From assembly GCA_024679635.1 (NCBI GenBank), contig JAIBDA010000003.1, forward strand, positions 1 to 27,188: a stretch of DNA of 27,188 bases. The letters are read 5' to 3'. Under the pieces are notes generated by a model, which did not search any database, was not told the origin of the DNA, and worked only from the letters and a program-made list of their open reading frames with translations. Of this stretch, positions 16,677 to 26,112 are shown in pieces. Position 1 is the stretch's first letter, and every line of letters begins with the position of its first letter. Position numbers and translations under genes: made by a program. This DNA comes from Amphritea sp. Lineage in GTDB: Bacteria; Pseudomonadota; Gammaproteobacteria; Pseudomonadales; Nitrincolaceae.

Positions 16677-17771
16677 ATGCATATTCGTGGAGTGGCTTTA
16701 GCAACCATACTGGCAGGGCTTACCAGCATCTCTTCAGCTGATGAGACCCAGCCACATACTGAAGAAGTTGTTCGTCCTGTCAAATTAATGAGCGTACAGG
16801 ATCCATCCTTGCCGTCTATACGAACATTCCCAGCAGAGGTGAAAGCCTCATCCCGTACTGAGTTAGCATTCAGAGTGGCAGGGCAACTTATTGAGCTTAA
16901 TATCAGCGAGGGTGAAGCGGTTAGTGAAGGTCAGGTGCTCGCAAAGATAGATCCCACCGATTTCGATGTTACCCTGCAACGCTATGAAGCTGAGTATAAG
17001 CTTGCAAGTCAGCAGTTTGCGCGTATCGAAACTATGCTCAAACGTAAGCTTGTTTCTCAGGCTCAGTATGATCAAAAAGCTGCTGAGCTAAGCATCACCC
17101 GAGCCGCTTTGCGTCAGGCGAAACTGAATCGCCAATACACCGAGATCCATGCTCCCTATGATGGCGTTGTCTCACACCGCCTGGTTGAGAACTTTCAAAA
17201 TCTGCAAGCTAAACAGCCTGTATTGATTCTACAGTCCAACAACGAGCTAGATATTGAGTTTCAGTTGTCTGAATCAATCATCTCTCAAAAAAAACGCCCC
17301 GCAGTTTTTACCCATAAAGCATCTGTGACCTTCGATGCGATTCCAGATCAGGTATTTAAAGCAGTCTACCGTGAAAGAACCGCAGAGGCTGACCCCGCTA
17401 CCGGGGCTTATACCATCACTCTGAAGATGCCTAAGCCAAAGAACCTGCAGATATTTCCCGGTATGACTGCCAGTGTCGGTTTCGATCTTAATAAAGTGTT
17501 TTACATGGAGCAGCACGGTTTTATATTGCCCGTTGAAGCGGTCATCTCAGATGAAGCCGCACCGCTGGATTCACACATGCGTCAGATCTGGTTAGTCGAC
17601 CCAGAGACCATGCGCGTTTACCAGTCTGATGTAGAGGTCGGTACTATCACCTCCAAAGGTCTGCAAATCTTATCCGGGCTTGAAGTCGGCGATATTGTTG
17701 TTGTTACAGGTGCAAACTACATCCGTGAAGGTATGAAAGTTCGTGAATGGAAACGGGAGCGCGGCCTTTAA
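16677..17771 (+). CDS. RND efflux periplasmic adaptor subunit
   Basis: A 364-aa membrane-fusion protein. After an N-terminal export signal without a lipobox cysteine (about residues 1-20) come the first lipoyl half (AFRVAGQLIELNISEGEAV), a shortened coiled-coil hairpin (about 95-150), the returning lipoyl half (YTEIHAPYDGVVSHRLVE), a beta-barrel and a membrane-proximal domain ending in VVVTGANYIREGMKV. It links the RND permease to an outer-membrane channel. The frame can start at a GTG at 16668, but the ATG at 16677 is better placed behind AGGTG at 16665-16669. Its stop overlaps the permease start (TAATG). No outer-membrane channel gene is present, so a TolC-like partner must be encoded elsewhere. 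Confidence 0.88.
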   Translation: MHIRGVALATILAGLTSISSADETQPHTEEVVRPVKLMSVQDPSLPSIRTFPAEVKASSRTELAFRVAGQLIELNISEGEAVSEGQVLAKIDPTDFDVTLQRYEAEYKLASQQFARIETMLKRKLVSQAQYDQKAAELSITRAALRQAKLNRQYTEIHAPYDGVVSHRLVENFQNLQAKQPVLILQSNNELDIEFQLSESIISQKKRPAVFTHKASVTFDAIPDQVFKAVYRERTAEADPATGAYTITLKMPKPKNLQIFPGMTASVGFDLNKVFYMEQHGFILPVEAVISDEAAPLDSHMRQIWLVDPETMRVYQSDVEVGTITSKGLQILSGLEVGDIVVVTGANYIREGMKVREWKRERGL

Positions 17772-20700
17772 TGAACAGTGCAGAATATTTTATCCGCCAT
17801 AAGGTTTCGAGCTGGGTTTTCGCGCTCATCCTTGGTCTGGGTGGTACCTTTTCTTTCTTTGGTCTGGGCCAGCTTGAAGATCCTCCGTTTACCATAAAAG
17901 ATGCGATGGTTATTACCTCCTATCCGGGGGCCTCAGCGCAACAGGTAGAAGAGGAAGTCACCTACCCCCTTGAGAATCAGATTCAACAGTTGCCCTGGGT
18001 CGACAGTGTCAGATCTATCTCGTCGCCCGGCTTGTCACAAATTACCGTTGAAATTAAGAGTATCTACGCAGGTGATGAACTCCGTCAGATCTGGGATGAG
18101 CTTCGCAGAAAAGTGACAGACTACCAGCATAAGCTGCCCCCAGGAGTTAATGCGCCCTGGGTTAATGATGACTTTGGTGATGTATTTGGCATCCTGCTGG
18201 CTATCACCGGTGATAGCTATAATTACGAAGAGTTGAAGGATTACACGGACTTTCTCCGGCGTGAATTAGTGCTGGTTGACGGTGTGAATAAGGTCAACGT
18301 TTCAGGCGATCAGCGTGAACGGGTTAATGTTGAGATATCCCGTATCCGTTTAAATAACCTTGGGATTTCACTCGATAGAATCTATCAGCTATTAGCAACA
18401 CAGAACGTGGTTTCCAATGCCGGTGCTGTCCGTGTGGGCAGTGAATACATTCGTATCTCCCCGACGGGTGAATTTACTGACGTCTCAGAACTGGGTCGGT
18501 TGATCATTAGTGAAACTGGCTCATCTGATCTCATCCGCCTTGAAGATGTTGCTAAAATTAAACGCGGATATGCTGAAGTTCCAGACAACTTGGTTTCATA
18601 CAATGGCAAGCCTGCGCTCCATTTAGGCATCTCATTCACTAATGGCGTGAATGTTGTTGATGTGGGAAATGCCATAGATGCAAGACTCGCTGAGCTCGAA
18701 TATTCTCGACCGATCGGAATGGAATTTTCTACGCTCTACAACCAGCCGGTAGAGGTTGATACGTCAGTCGGTAATTTCATGTACAACCTGCTTGCGGCGG
18801 TGGTTATCGTTGCCGTTGTTCTACTTGTGTTTATGGGCGTGCAGAGTGGTTTATTGATTAGCTCTGTCCTCATGTTGACAATCATGGGAACTTTCATTTT
18901 TATGAAAGTGATGGATATCAATCTTCAGCGCATATCGCTTGGGGCATTGATCATTGCATTGGGGATGTTGGTTGATAATGCCATCGTTATCACTGAAGGC
19001 ATTATCATTAATATTAAACGCGGGTACAGTCGGCTACAGGCTTCCAAGAGCGTTGTGTCTCAGAACCAGTGGCCACTTCTGGGCGCCACGATTATCGCTG
19101 TAATTGCATTTGCACCAATAGGCCTGTCCCCAGATGCTACCGGTGAATTTGCCGGGTCTCTATTCTGGGTACTGCTGATATCGCTGATGCTTTCTTGGGT
19201 TACCGCCATAACCCTCACGCCGTTCTTTTGTCATATGTTGTTTAAAGAGAACGATATTGATCCGGAATCTGACAACGTTGATCCCTATAAAGGCTTTATA
19301 TTCACTGTCTATAAAGCGCTACTGGATTTGTGTATGCGGTGGCGTTTCGCCACCATCGTCGTTGTGCTGGTGGTGACCATGGCGTCTATTGCTGGATTCA
19401 CTCAGGTTCGGCAGGTTTTCTTCCCGCCGTCTACCACGGCTATGTTTCTGGTTGATTATTGGCGTACTCAAGGCACCGATATCCGGGCTACAGCAGAGGA
19501 TATGCGTAAGATTGAAGAGTGGCTCATCCGGGATGATCGGATCGAATATGTTGCAACCACGACCGGTCAAGGTGCCCAGCGGTTCATGCTGACCTACGGC
19601 CCTGAAAAGCAGTATGCAGCGTATGGACAGTTTATGGTTCGGACCATCGATAACACAGTTATTACAGCCGTTCTACATGACCTGAATAAACACCTTAAGG
19701 ATCAGTTTGTGGCTGCACAGTTCAAGCTCAAACGGCTGGAGATTGGTCCTTCCACTAATGCCAAAATAGAACTCAGAATCAGCGGTGCTGATCCGGAGGT
19801 ATTAAGGAGACTCGCTGTGCAGGCGGCTGATATCATTCGTCGGGATCCTTCGGCGAACAATATTCGACATGACTGGCGTGAACGTACCAAAGTAATCAGA
19901 CCACAATTTATGGAGGCTCAGGCCCGGCGTGTAGGGATCAACAAGCAGGACCTTGATAGTACGTTGCAGATGAACTTCAGCGGAAAAAGTATCGGCCTGT
20001 ATCGTGATGGGACGACCCTTCTTCCGATTATTGTACGCACTCCAGATGAGGAGAGGCTCAATATAGATAACCTACCTGATCTGACTATCTGGAGTCCTCG
20101 GTATCAGAGCTGGATTCCAGTTGATCAGATAGTGAGTACTTTCGATGTAGCTTGGGAAGACTCGCTTATTATGCGGCGTGACCGGAAACGGACATTGACG
20201 CTCATGACGGATCCAAACCTGTTTAGTAGCGATACGGCTGCGGCTCTGTTGAGCCGGATCAAGCCGGAAATAGAAGCGATCAAACTGCCAGCAGGGTACA
20301 GCATCGATTGGGGAGGGGAGTTCGAAAGTTCTCGTGATGCCCAGAGGCCGATCATGGCAGCGATGCCAATAGGTTTCCTGATGATGTTCTTGGTCACTAT
20401 CACGCTGTTCAACTCAGTGAGAAAGCCATTGGTGATCTGGGCAACTGTGCCTTTGGCTATCACGGGTGTCACTTTGGGCTTGCTGACACTGGATCTCCCC
20501 TTCGGATTTATGGCGCTTCTCGGATTCTTGAGTCTATCTGGTATGCTCTTGAAGAACGGCATTGTTTTGCTGGATCAGATCAATCTCGAGCTGGACGCAG
20601 GTAAAGAGCCCTATGCTGCGGTTTTTCAGTCAGCTGTGTCTCGAGTTCGGCCTATATGCATGGCTGCTATCACGACCATCCTTGGTATGATCCCTTTACT

Positions 20701-20848
20701 GTTCGATGACTTCTTTGCCAGCATGGCCGTTGTTATTAGCTTTGGTCTGGGTGTAGCAACCGTACTGACCCTGATCGTCGTGCCTGTACTTTATACCCTG
20801 GCCTATCGGATCAAGTACCGTTCCCTATCTGATATGAGTGACGCATGA
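17771..20848 (+). CDS. RND-family efflux permease
   Basis: A 1025-aa inner-membrane proton-driven exporter with the duplicated RND layout: helix 1 near residues 14-32, a large periplasmic loop, a helix block (about 335-540), a second loop and a final helix block (about 860-1010). Helix 4 has GMLVDNAIVITEG with D402 and N403 where AcrB has two aspartates (D407, D408), so one of the pair is replaced, a variant seen in other RND branches. Motifs such as YPGASAQQVEEEVTYPLE and PGLSQITVEI are typical of the hydrophobe/amphiphile pumps rather than metal pumps. The ATG at 17771 overlaps the adaptor stop by one base; an earlier in-frame ATG at 17747 lies in the adaptor gene. Its stop overlaps the LysR start. 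Substrate unknown. Confidence 0.92.
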   Translation: MNSAEYFIRHKVSSWVFALILGLGGTFSFFGLGQLEDPPFTIKDAMVITSYPGASAQQVEEEVTYPLENQIQQLPWVDSVRSISSPGLSQITVEIKSIYAGDELRQIWDELRRKVTDYQHKLPPGVNAPWVNDDFGDVFGILLAITGDSYNYEELKDYTDFLRRELVLVDGVNKVNVSGDQRERVNVEISRIRLNNLGISLDRIYQLLATQNVVSNAGAVRVGSEYIRISPTGEFTDVSELGRLIISETGSSDLIRLEDVAKIKRGYAEVPDNLVSYNGKPALHLGISFTNGVNVVDVGNAIDARLAELEYSRPIGMEFSTLYNQPVEVDTSVGNFMYNLLAAVVIVAVVLLVFMGVQSGLLISSVLMLTIMGTFIFMKVMDINLQRISLGALIIALGMLVDNAIVITEGIIINIKRGYSRLQASKSVVSQNQWPLLGATIIAVIAFAPIGLSPDATGEFAGSLFWVLLISLMLSWVTAITLTPFFCHMLFKENDIDPESDNVDPYKGFIFTVYKALLDLCMRWRFATIVVVLVVTMASIAGFTQVRQVFFPPSTTAMFLVDYWRTQGTDIRATAEDMRKIEEWLIRDDRIEYVATTTGQGAQRFMLTYGPEKQYAAYGQFMVRTIDNTVITAVLHDLNKHLKDQFVAAQFKLKRLEIGPSTNAKIELRISGADPEVLRRLAVQAADIIRRDPSANNIRHDWRERTKVIRPQFMEAQARRVGINKQDLDSTLQMNFSGKSIGLYRDGTTLLPIIVRTPDEERLNIDNLPDLTIWSPRYQSWIPVDQIVSTFDVAWEDSLIMRRDRKRTLTLMTDPNLFSSDTAAALLSRIKPEIEAIKLPAGYSIDWGGEFESSRDAQRPIMAAMPIGFLMMFLVTITLFNSVRKPLVIWATVPLAITGVTLGLLTLDLPFGFMALLGFLSLSGMLLKNGIVLLDQINLELDAGKEPYAAVFQSAVSRVRPICMAAITTILGMIPLLFDDFFASMAVVISFGLGVATVLTLIVVPVLYTLAYRIKYRSLSDMSDA

Positions 20849-21786
20849 AGCTGGATGATTTGAGTAAGGTGGACCTGAGCCTATTGGTGGTCTTTAACGC
20901 ACTCATGGAGGAGCTCAGCGTGACTCGTGCTGCAGACCGATTGGATTCATCTCAACCGGCTATGAGCCGCAATTTAAGCAGGTTACGTAAACTCTTCGGG
21001 GATGAGTTATTCATCCGACAATCCCATGGTTTGTCGCCAAGCCCCAGAGCCAAGCAACTTTACTTACAATTGGGCCCCCTGTTGGACGATATTCTCAGGT
21101 TTGTCTCGCCGATCCTACATAATCCTGAAGAGCTAGAACGTACGTTCAGTCTCAGTATGATCGACCCGATCTCCCAGAGCTTAATTACGCCACTCCTAGA
21201 TTACTTAGCTCAATATGCTCCAGGCGTTAAATTGATTGTGCGTAATCTGGAAACTTACAGCATGGATGAGCTGATTGCGGGTCAGTTGGACTTTGTGATC
21301 AATTTTGGCAACGAAGCCCCTGCGAATATTCATTCACGTATCATCGCCATGGAGCAGCCGGTTTGCATGCTAAGTAATCAGCACCCTATTGCGGGCTTAA
21401 AAGAGATAGATCCGTCGACATACGGACAGCAAAAGCATGTCAACCTGATTATCCCGGGTTTTTCTGGATATGAACTCCCCGAGTGGCTGTTTAGCGACAG
21501 AGATATTAAGTTAGAAACAAATAATATGATAACTGCACTTAACACGATCTGTAACGCAGAGATGATTATGCTCGGTGGTTGTTTGCTTTCGAAGAGATCC
21601 CCGAGAGCGGAAGAGTTAACTCGTATTCCTTTTGCTTCAGAACAGCCGATACCCGATGTGCCTATCAGGTTGCTTTGGCACCGTCGTTATCATGATGATG
21701 CTGCCCATCGCTGGATGAGAGAGGTGATTAATGAGGTCTTCTTGGGTGATCATCTGCAAGATGGCGATACGGTAGGGGTAACGTGA
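20845..21786 (+). CDS. LysR-type transcriptional regulator
   Basis: A 313-aa LysR protein. The N-terminal winged helix-turn-helix covers about residues 8-66 (VFNALMEELSVTRAADRL, then SSQPAMSRNLSRLRKLFGD and ELFIRQSHGLSPSPRA), closest in style to the NodD/LinR/PcpR group. The effector-binding domain spans about 90-300. Its ATGA overlaps the permease stop by four bases, so it is translated as the third gene of the efflux operon; LysR regulators more often lie divergent from their target. This arrangement suggests autoregulation with the pump. It is tail-to-tail with tnsC, 660 bases away. Confidence 0.88.
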   Translation: MKLDDLSKVDLSLLVVFNALMEELSVTRAADRLDSSQPAMSRNLSRLRKLFGDELFIRQSHGLSPSPRAKQLYLQLGPLLDDILRFVSPILHNPEELERTFSLSMIDPISQSLITPLLDYLAQYAPGVKLIVRNLETYSMDELIAGQLDFVINFGNEAPANIHSRIIAMEQPVCMLSNQHPIAGLKEIDPSTYGQQKHVNLIIPGFSGYELPEWLFSDRDIKLETNNMITALNTICNAEMIMLGGCLLSKRSPRAEELTRIPFASEQPIPDVPIRLLWHRRYHDDAAHRWMREVINEVFLGDHLQDGDTVGVT

Positions 21787-22295
21787 CAAATACGCCAATA
21801 CAGCTTTGGCAGGGTAATCTTATTTGCTTGATACCCGAGAACCATAATTATTGATGTGGCATTGGCGTAAAGAGAAATTATTGAGTGTTTAGGAAGCGAG
21901 GGACAGGTCCGCTTTTCAATCCAAAATAGCTTACACCATGGGTAAATCTATTCGTCCGGTTTGGGCGCATAAGCTGAAGTCTGACGGCCTAGCATTAACC
22001 TTACAACCACGGACAGTGATGGCTTCCACGGCCATCATCAGATTGAATTTGGTTCATGCTGTGTAGCTCTAAGCGAGCGGATAGGCTACCTAAGACTCCT
22101 AGAGCATGATGGCAGCTAATTCGCTGTTTTGTACTGACCAGGCGCTCATGGGCAGAAGAACCAACGACCGCTTTATGTTTCTGTCGATCAGAAATGGTTG
22201 AGTGGTTTGCAGGCTCTCAGCGGCCCCCTTTGGGGCTGCAACTGCCCCCTAGTGATCGAGGGCATAGGGATGCGATGGTCAACTCTTTGCTGCCG
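21787..22295. other. Non-coding junction between efflux operon and tns genes
   Basis: This is where a tnsD/tniQ gene would normally begin, and I see none on either strand. Directly after the LysR stop is an inverted repeat, TACGCCAAT (21791-21799) and ATTGGCGTA (21861-21869), with a smaller GGGTA/TACCC pair inside. A 42-codon plus-strand frame from the ATG at 21939 has no recognisable domain. The rest reads as decayed sequence with no clear open frame. Confidence 0.5.
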
Positions 22296-22445
22296 CTAAC
22301 GATCCATCTGCTTGGGATCCCCTGAATCAATCCCATTTTCCTGTAAGCGGATGATGGCCCGATTGAAGTCGCTGGACTAGAGCGCTCCCTTACCGGGCAT
22401 TGCGGGGTCAGCTAAAAATAACCTGCTTAGCTTAGCTGGATTCAT
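22296..22445 (-). pseudogene. Amber-interrupted short frame directly after tnsC
   Basis: The base after the tnsC stop begins ATG AAT CCA. The frame reads 22 codons (MNPAKLSRLFLADPAMPGK..), hits TAG at 22377-22379, and continues in the same frame for 26 codons (SSDFNRAIIRLQENGID..QMDR) to a stop at 22296-22298. The second half has ordinary protein composition and ends like a genuine C-terminus. It occupies the tnsD position, but I recognise no TniQ zinc motif, so it may be a remnant of another gene or a fortuitous frame. Confidence 0.35.
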
Positions 22446-24050
22446 TCATTGGCCCATTAAATGAGATGTTAGATCAATCACCACACCCGCTTTCTTCAAA
22501 TTCTGATAACTGACCTGAGGGGCGCTGTCATGCAGCTGGCGGATATCCCCCTTCATGTAGTTTGGGGTAACAGGTTCAACCTTTGGCTTTTTATCTTTCG
22601 ATGATACTAATGGTTTTTCCTGTAGCTGTTTGACATGAGCAATCAGGCCAAATATATCTTCATCTGGTTTCTCATCAATCGCCTGCTGAGCGGTCATCAA
22701 AGCGATCTCTTCACCCAGCCCTAAGCCGGTAAGTATTCGAGTCAGCTCTTCCAGTAATGACTCATCCGGGTTGTTTGGGGCTACAGGGTCGACGGGAGTT
22801 ACCTCCTCATCAGCGCTTACCGCCAGCAGTCGTATCGACTCAATCGGAATATCCAGATCTCCATATTGCTCAATCAACTTTTTACGACCAAGCTTGAGGG
22901 CTTCAATCATAGGGCTGACCATCGACAGCTCATCATCAAAGACCTGCTTCACCAGCCCTGGTGTTATCACTTCTCGCCTCGTCATTACCGCACGCACTTG
23001 GCACAGATAAAACAGCGTAACCGCTATATGAGCTATCCCTTGCGTTAAGTCCCAGAATCTTTCAGCTAAAGGCCGGCTCAACGGCGTTGGCGTTTTAAGC
23101 CACTGCAGCTTCCACATTCGATTAATAAAGCGCAGCCACTCTGTATCCGAGCTGCACCCTTCAACATGGTTAAAGCGATTCCAGTTTAAACTGCCAAATT
23201 GAGCCGCACGCCTTGCCGAGCGCATAGTCGGATTGAACAGTTCCAAAGCCTTGGGTGTGCCGATAAACAACACCGGAACCTTGATCACGTTGGTTAGGGT
23301 GACAAAGAAATTTAGAATTTTACTGGTACCACCCAAGCGTGACTTTTCAAGGTGCTGGATTTCATCAATGACCAGAATACCAATGGAGTGCAAGGCCGCT
23401 ACATGAGCAATATCGCCTAGCATCGATTCTGCTGATGAGCGGGCTTTGACATACAGCTTGAGGTAATCGGTGCCCAAGGCTGTATCAATCGCCCTGAAGA
23501 AATTCGTGCAGAGGTTTTTGACTGAGCCATCATGAGGGCTCTCGACCTTCAACCAAACCAGTTGCGTATGTTGATATTCCGGGTGGTAGATCGCTTGCGG
23601 ATATCCCTGCAGGATAGCTTCCACGGCGGTGGATTTGCCGGTGCCGGAACAACCGATGACCGAGCTAACCAGCGCTTCATTTCCCGCATTTCTCGCAATC
23701 GCTTTAAAGTCGGTTCGAGCAGCACTTTCCAGGTTAAGCTGGTAATCCGCTTTAGCAATATTCCGGCTGAGATAACCTCGACGCAGCATGCTGGATATCA
23801 TCTGCTCTAGCTGCAGGTGCGACTTGGTGGGATACAAGAACTGATCCAGAATACGCATCATCGCGTGCCGTCGGATATGCCCCGGTAGGCTTTTCTCCAC
23901 CTCCGATATCTTGGGATAGCGATTGAGCAGTCCCGCCGTATCTTCCGGTGCATTGATCGCTGGCAACGCATTAATCAGAGGGTGGCCCTGATACTCCTCG
24001 ATTTCTGCATCGATGTAATGAGCAAAAGGAAGATCAATCATCGTCATCAT
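22446..24050 (-). CDS. tnsC: Tn7 transposition regulator TnsC (AAA+ ATPase)
   Basis: A 534-aa AAA+ protein, close to the 555 aa of Tn7 TnsC. Walker A is GCSGTGKST (133-141), Walker B ILVIDEIQHL (225-234, D229/E230), and a sensor-like FIGTPKALELF follows. TnsC oligomerises on target DNA with ATP and connects the target selector (TnsD or another TniQ protein) to the TnsAB transposase. Family and length fit the large Tn7 type rather than the short TnsC of CRISPR-associated elements. Three in-frame ATGs (24050, 24047, 24041) lie at the tnsB end; the first gives a 17-base overlap with tnsB, the last an 8-base overlap. None has a strong ribosome-binding site, which suggests coupled translation. No selector gene follows. 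Confidence 0.93.
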   Translation of the reverse strand: MMTMIDLPFAHYIDAEIEEYQGHPLINALPAINAPEDTAGLLNRYPKISEVEKSLPGHIRRHAMMRILDQFLYPTKSHLQLEQMISSMLRRGYLSRNIAKADYQLNLESAARTDFKAIARNAGNEALVSSVIGCSGTGKSTAVEAILQGYPQAIYHPEYQHTQLVWLKVESPHDGSVKNLCTNFFRAIDTALGTDYLKLYVKARSSAESMLGDIAHVAALHSIGILVIDEIQHLEKSRLGGTSKILNFFVTLTNVIKVPVLFIGTPKALELFNPTMRSARRAAQFGSLNWNRFNHVEGCSSDTEWLRFINRMWKLQWLKTPTPLSRPLAERFWDLTQGIAHIAVTLFYLCQVRAVMTRREVITPGLVKQVFDDELSMVSPMIEALKLGRKKLIEQYGDLDIPIESIRLLAVSADEEVTPVDPVAPNNPDESLLEELTRILTGLGLGEEIALMTAQQAIDEKPDEDIFGLIAHVKQLQEKPLVSSKDKKPKVEPVTPNYMKGDIRQLHDSAPQVSYQNLKKAGVVIDLTSHLMGQ

Positions 24051-26112
24051 CCAAATAACTATCCAGATCTGGATAGTCGAACTGTGACGGCTTTGAGGCT
24101 GATCTTATATCGATCACTTCAGCAGGTAATGAGCCTTGGTTTGCTGGTTCCGAGTTTACTGGATCGCCGCTGCGATCTCTTCCAAGTTCTTTTTCACGAT
24201 GTCGATTGCCCCTAATGCCGCTTAGGCGTTCAGTGATCGAGCCGCTGGGATTGGCGGTTTTTTTATCTCTTTCTCTGGCTACCAAATCTTCAATCTCTTT
24301 CTGCATATCAGAGGCATTAAAGGTTTCGTATTGTTTAGCGACCGCCTCTGTCTGCCTGGCCTGTCTAAGCAGGTTCTCCGCCTCATAAAAACTCATTCCT
24401 CGGTAGCGCCTGCTTCTGTCGGAAAGATCGCATACCCAATAATCTTCGAATTTACTGGTAGGCCGTAGATAAACCCTGTTGGTACGCCTGGGATCGAAGC
24501 AAACAGTGACCTTAGAGGGGCGCTGGTGTTTAAAGCGATCAAACCAGCCCTCTTGAATGGCCTGCGGGCAGGTATAGCTCAGCCCTTTGAATTTAATACC
24601 GACCTCAGAGACACTGGCCTTCTCGTAAGGCAGCAAGTTAATTGCCGCTAAGGTTTCATCACAGGGTTTTAGGCGACCGGTACGATTACTAATCCCCCAA
24701 TTCCAAAGCTGTACAGGTACTGCCGGGAGGTATTCAGGCATATCTGGAGCAAAATCATAGCCGTCAACGACATGCCGGTTATTGTGGTTGATAACCAGTT
24801 TGATAATCAGCTCGGTAAAGGCCGACAAGCTCAACTCAGCATCCAATTCATAGCGCTTACCGATCCGTTTCTTACCATTAACGGGCTCAACGATACCCTC
24901 TGCGTAGAGGCGAAACTGAGCCTGTATGGTGTTGAATGCACGCTCACAGATCGCCTTGTCATCACCTCGATAGGCACGAGCATTGCTCAACTGAATTCCA
25001 AACCGGTTCACCAGCACATCAGCCTGCCGATACAGCAACTCGCCCCTGTCTGCCATGATGCCCGCTGGTATCCCTACACTGGGCCATTGATCGGAGCTAA
25101 TACTGATGCCGTATTGGCTGCAGAAATCAACTTTATCCGAAAAGGCATTGGCCAGAGCTATCATCGCTGCGACCCAAGAAGGGTTCTCCAGCCCAACATA
25201 AAGGCCCACCACCATTCGACTAAATACGTCTTTGACAAAGTAAATGACAGGGCGACCGATGATCTTTTCAGGTTCTTCATCAGAAACCAGGTAGATATCA
25301 CCTATGGTCGCATCAATCTCATAACGTGCACCGGGCCCATGGTTCATATAGCCCGATGTGCTGGTTAGTGCTCGGATATCTTTGTCATAAACCCTAGACG
25401 GCGTTCGCTTCTTAACCACCTCAGAAGCTTTGTAATGGGTCTGATAGTAATAGCGAAATTGCGCCATCGTTGGCACGTTGGTCTGATCAGCGTTTACGAA
25501 GCGCGACCTATAGAGGCCTATTGCTTTGGTCTGAGCCTCTTTAAAAGGGATTTTATCGCTGGCCAGATAAAACCCCTCTATCGCTAGCTGAAATAGTTCG
25601 GCGACTTCATCGGTGATAATGGTCCCCACCCCGGAAGATACGCTTCTCTTTCTACCCACCTTATTCTCGACTTGTCGCCTGGATTTACCAGCGCCACCGC
25701 AATGGTGAAGATCTGGTACCAGCGCATTGGGGGCTATTCCACGCTGCCAATAGCGCCTTAGCTGCCGTGTTAAATACAACCGAGGCCTGGTTATTTGGCT
25801 TAGACGGTCTTTGATAAGCCGATTACGTTCTCGCTTATCAAACAAGCAGGGATAAACCTCCAACAGAGGCTGCAACACCGCTAGCGCCTCGTCGCGCTTC
25901 TGTTGAGCCACAGAACCTTCTTCAACGTCAGGTAGTGTGTAGGGGTCTTCTATAGCTTCATAATCAGCACTATCAAAACTCTCTATGCTGATCTGAAAAG
26001 GCCAGGCATTGGCATCATCAATATCTATCAGCATCAGGCAATCAACCTGCTCGAATAGAACCCGATAACGCGCTGAAGATTCGCTGCTTTGATAGACACT
26101 GTTAAAGAACAT
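24034..26112 (-). CDS. tnsB: Tn7 transposase subunit TnsB (DDE integrase)
   Basis: A 692-aa DDE transposase (Tn7 TnsB is 702 aa) that binds the transposon ends, cuts the 3' strands and joins them to target. The catalytic triad reads YEIDATIGD with D267, GIMADRGE with D355 and ICERAF with E390; spacings of 88 and 35 residues equal those of Tn7 TnsB (D273, D361, E396). DNA-binding helical domains occupy roughly 90-250 and a beta-barrel follows the core (about 480-570). The tail is strongly acidic (YLDDDDD) and is the region that contacts TnsC in Tn7. A GGAGGT site at 26118-26123 supports the ATG at 26110-26112, which overlaps tnsA by 11 bases. Confidence 0.95.
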   Translation of the reverse strand: MFFNSVYQSSESSARYRVLFEQVDCLMLIDIDDANAWPFQISIESFDSADYEAIEDPYTLPDVEEGSVAQQKRDEALAVLQPLLEVYPCLFDKRERNRLIKDRLSQITRPRLYLTRQLRRYWQRGIAPNALVPDLHHCGGAGKSRRQVENKVGRKRSVSSGVGTIITDEVAELFQLAIEGFYLASDKIPFKEAQTKAIGLYRSRFVNADQTNVPTMAQFRYYYQTHYKASEVVKKRTPSRVYDKDIRALTSTSGYMNHGPGARYEIDATIGDIYLVSDEEPEKIIGRPVIYFVKDVFSRMVVGLYVGLENPSWVAAMIALANAFSDKVDFCSQYGISISSDQWPSVGIPAGIMADRGELLYRQADVLVNRFGIQLSNARAYRGDDKAICERAFNTIQAQFRLYAEGIVEPVNGKKRIGKRYELDAELSLSAFTELIIKLVINHNNRHVVDGYDFAPDMPEYLPAVPVQLWNWGISNRTGRLKPCDETLAAINLLPYEKASVSEVGIKFKGLSYTCPQAIQEGWFDRFKHQRPSKVTVCFDPRRTNRVYLRPTSKFEDYWVCDLSDRSRRYRGMSFYEAENLLRQARQTEAVAKQYETFNASDMQKEIEDLVARERDKKTANPSGSITERLSGIRGNRHREKELGRDRSGDPVNSEPANQGSLPAEVIDIRSASKPSQFDYPDLDSYLDDDDD

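Noticed and set aside
17485..17500. AATAAAG as a possible left-end TnsB site
   Set aside because: It is a single occurrence within the adaptor coding sequence with no neighbouring repeats and no TGT terminus.
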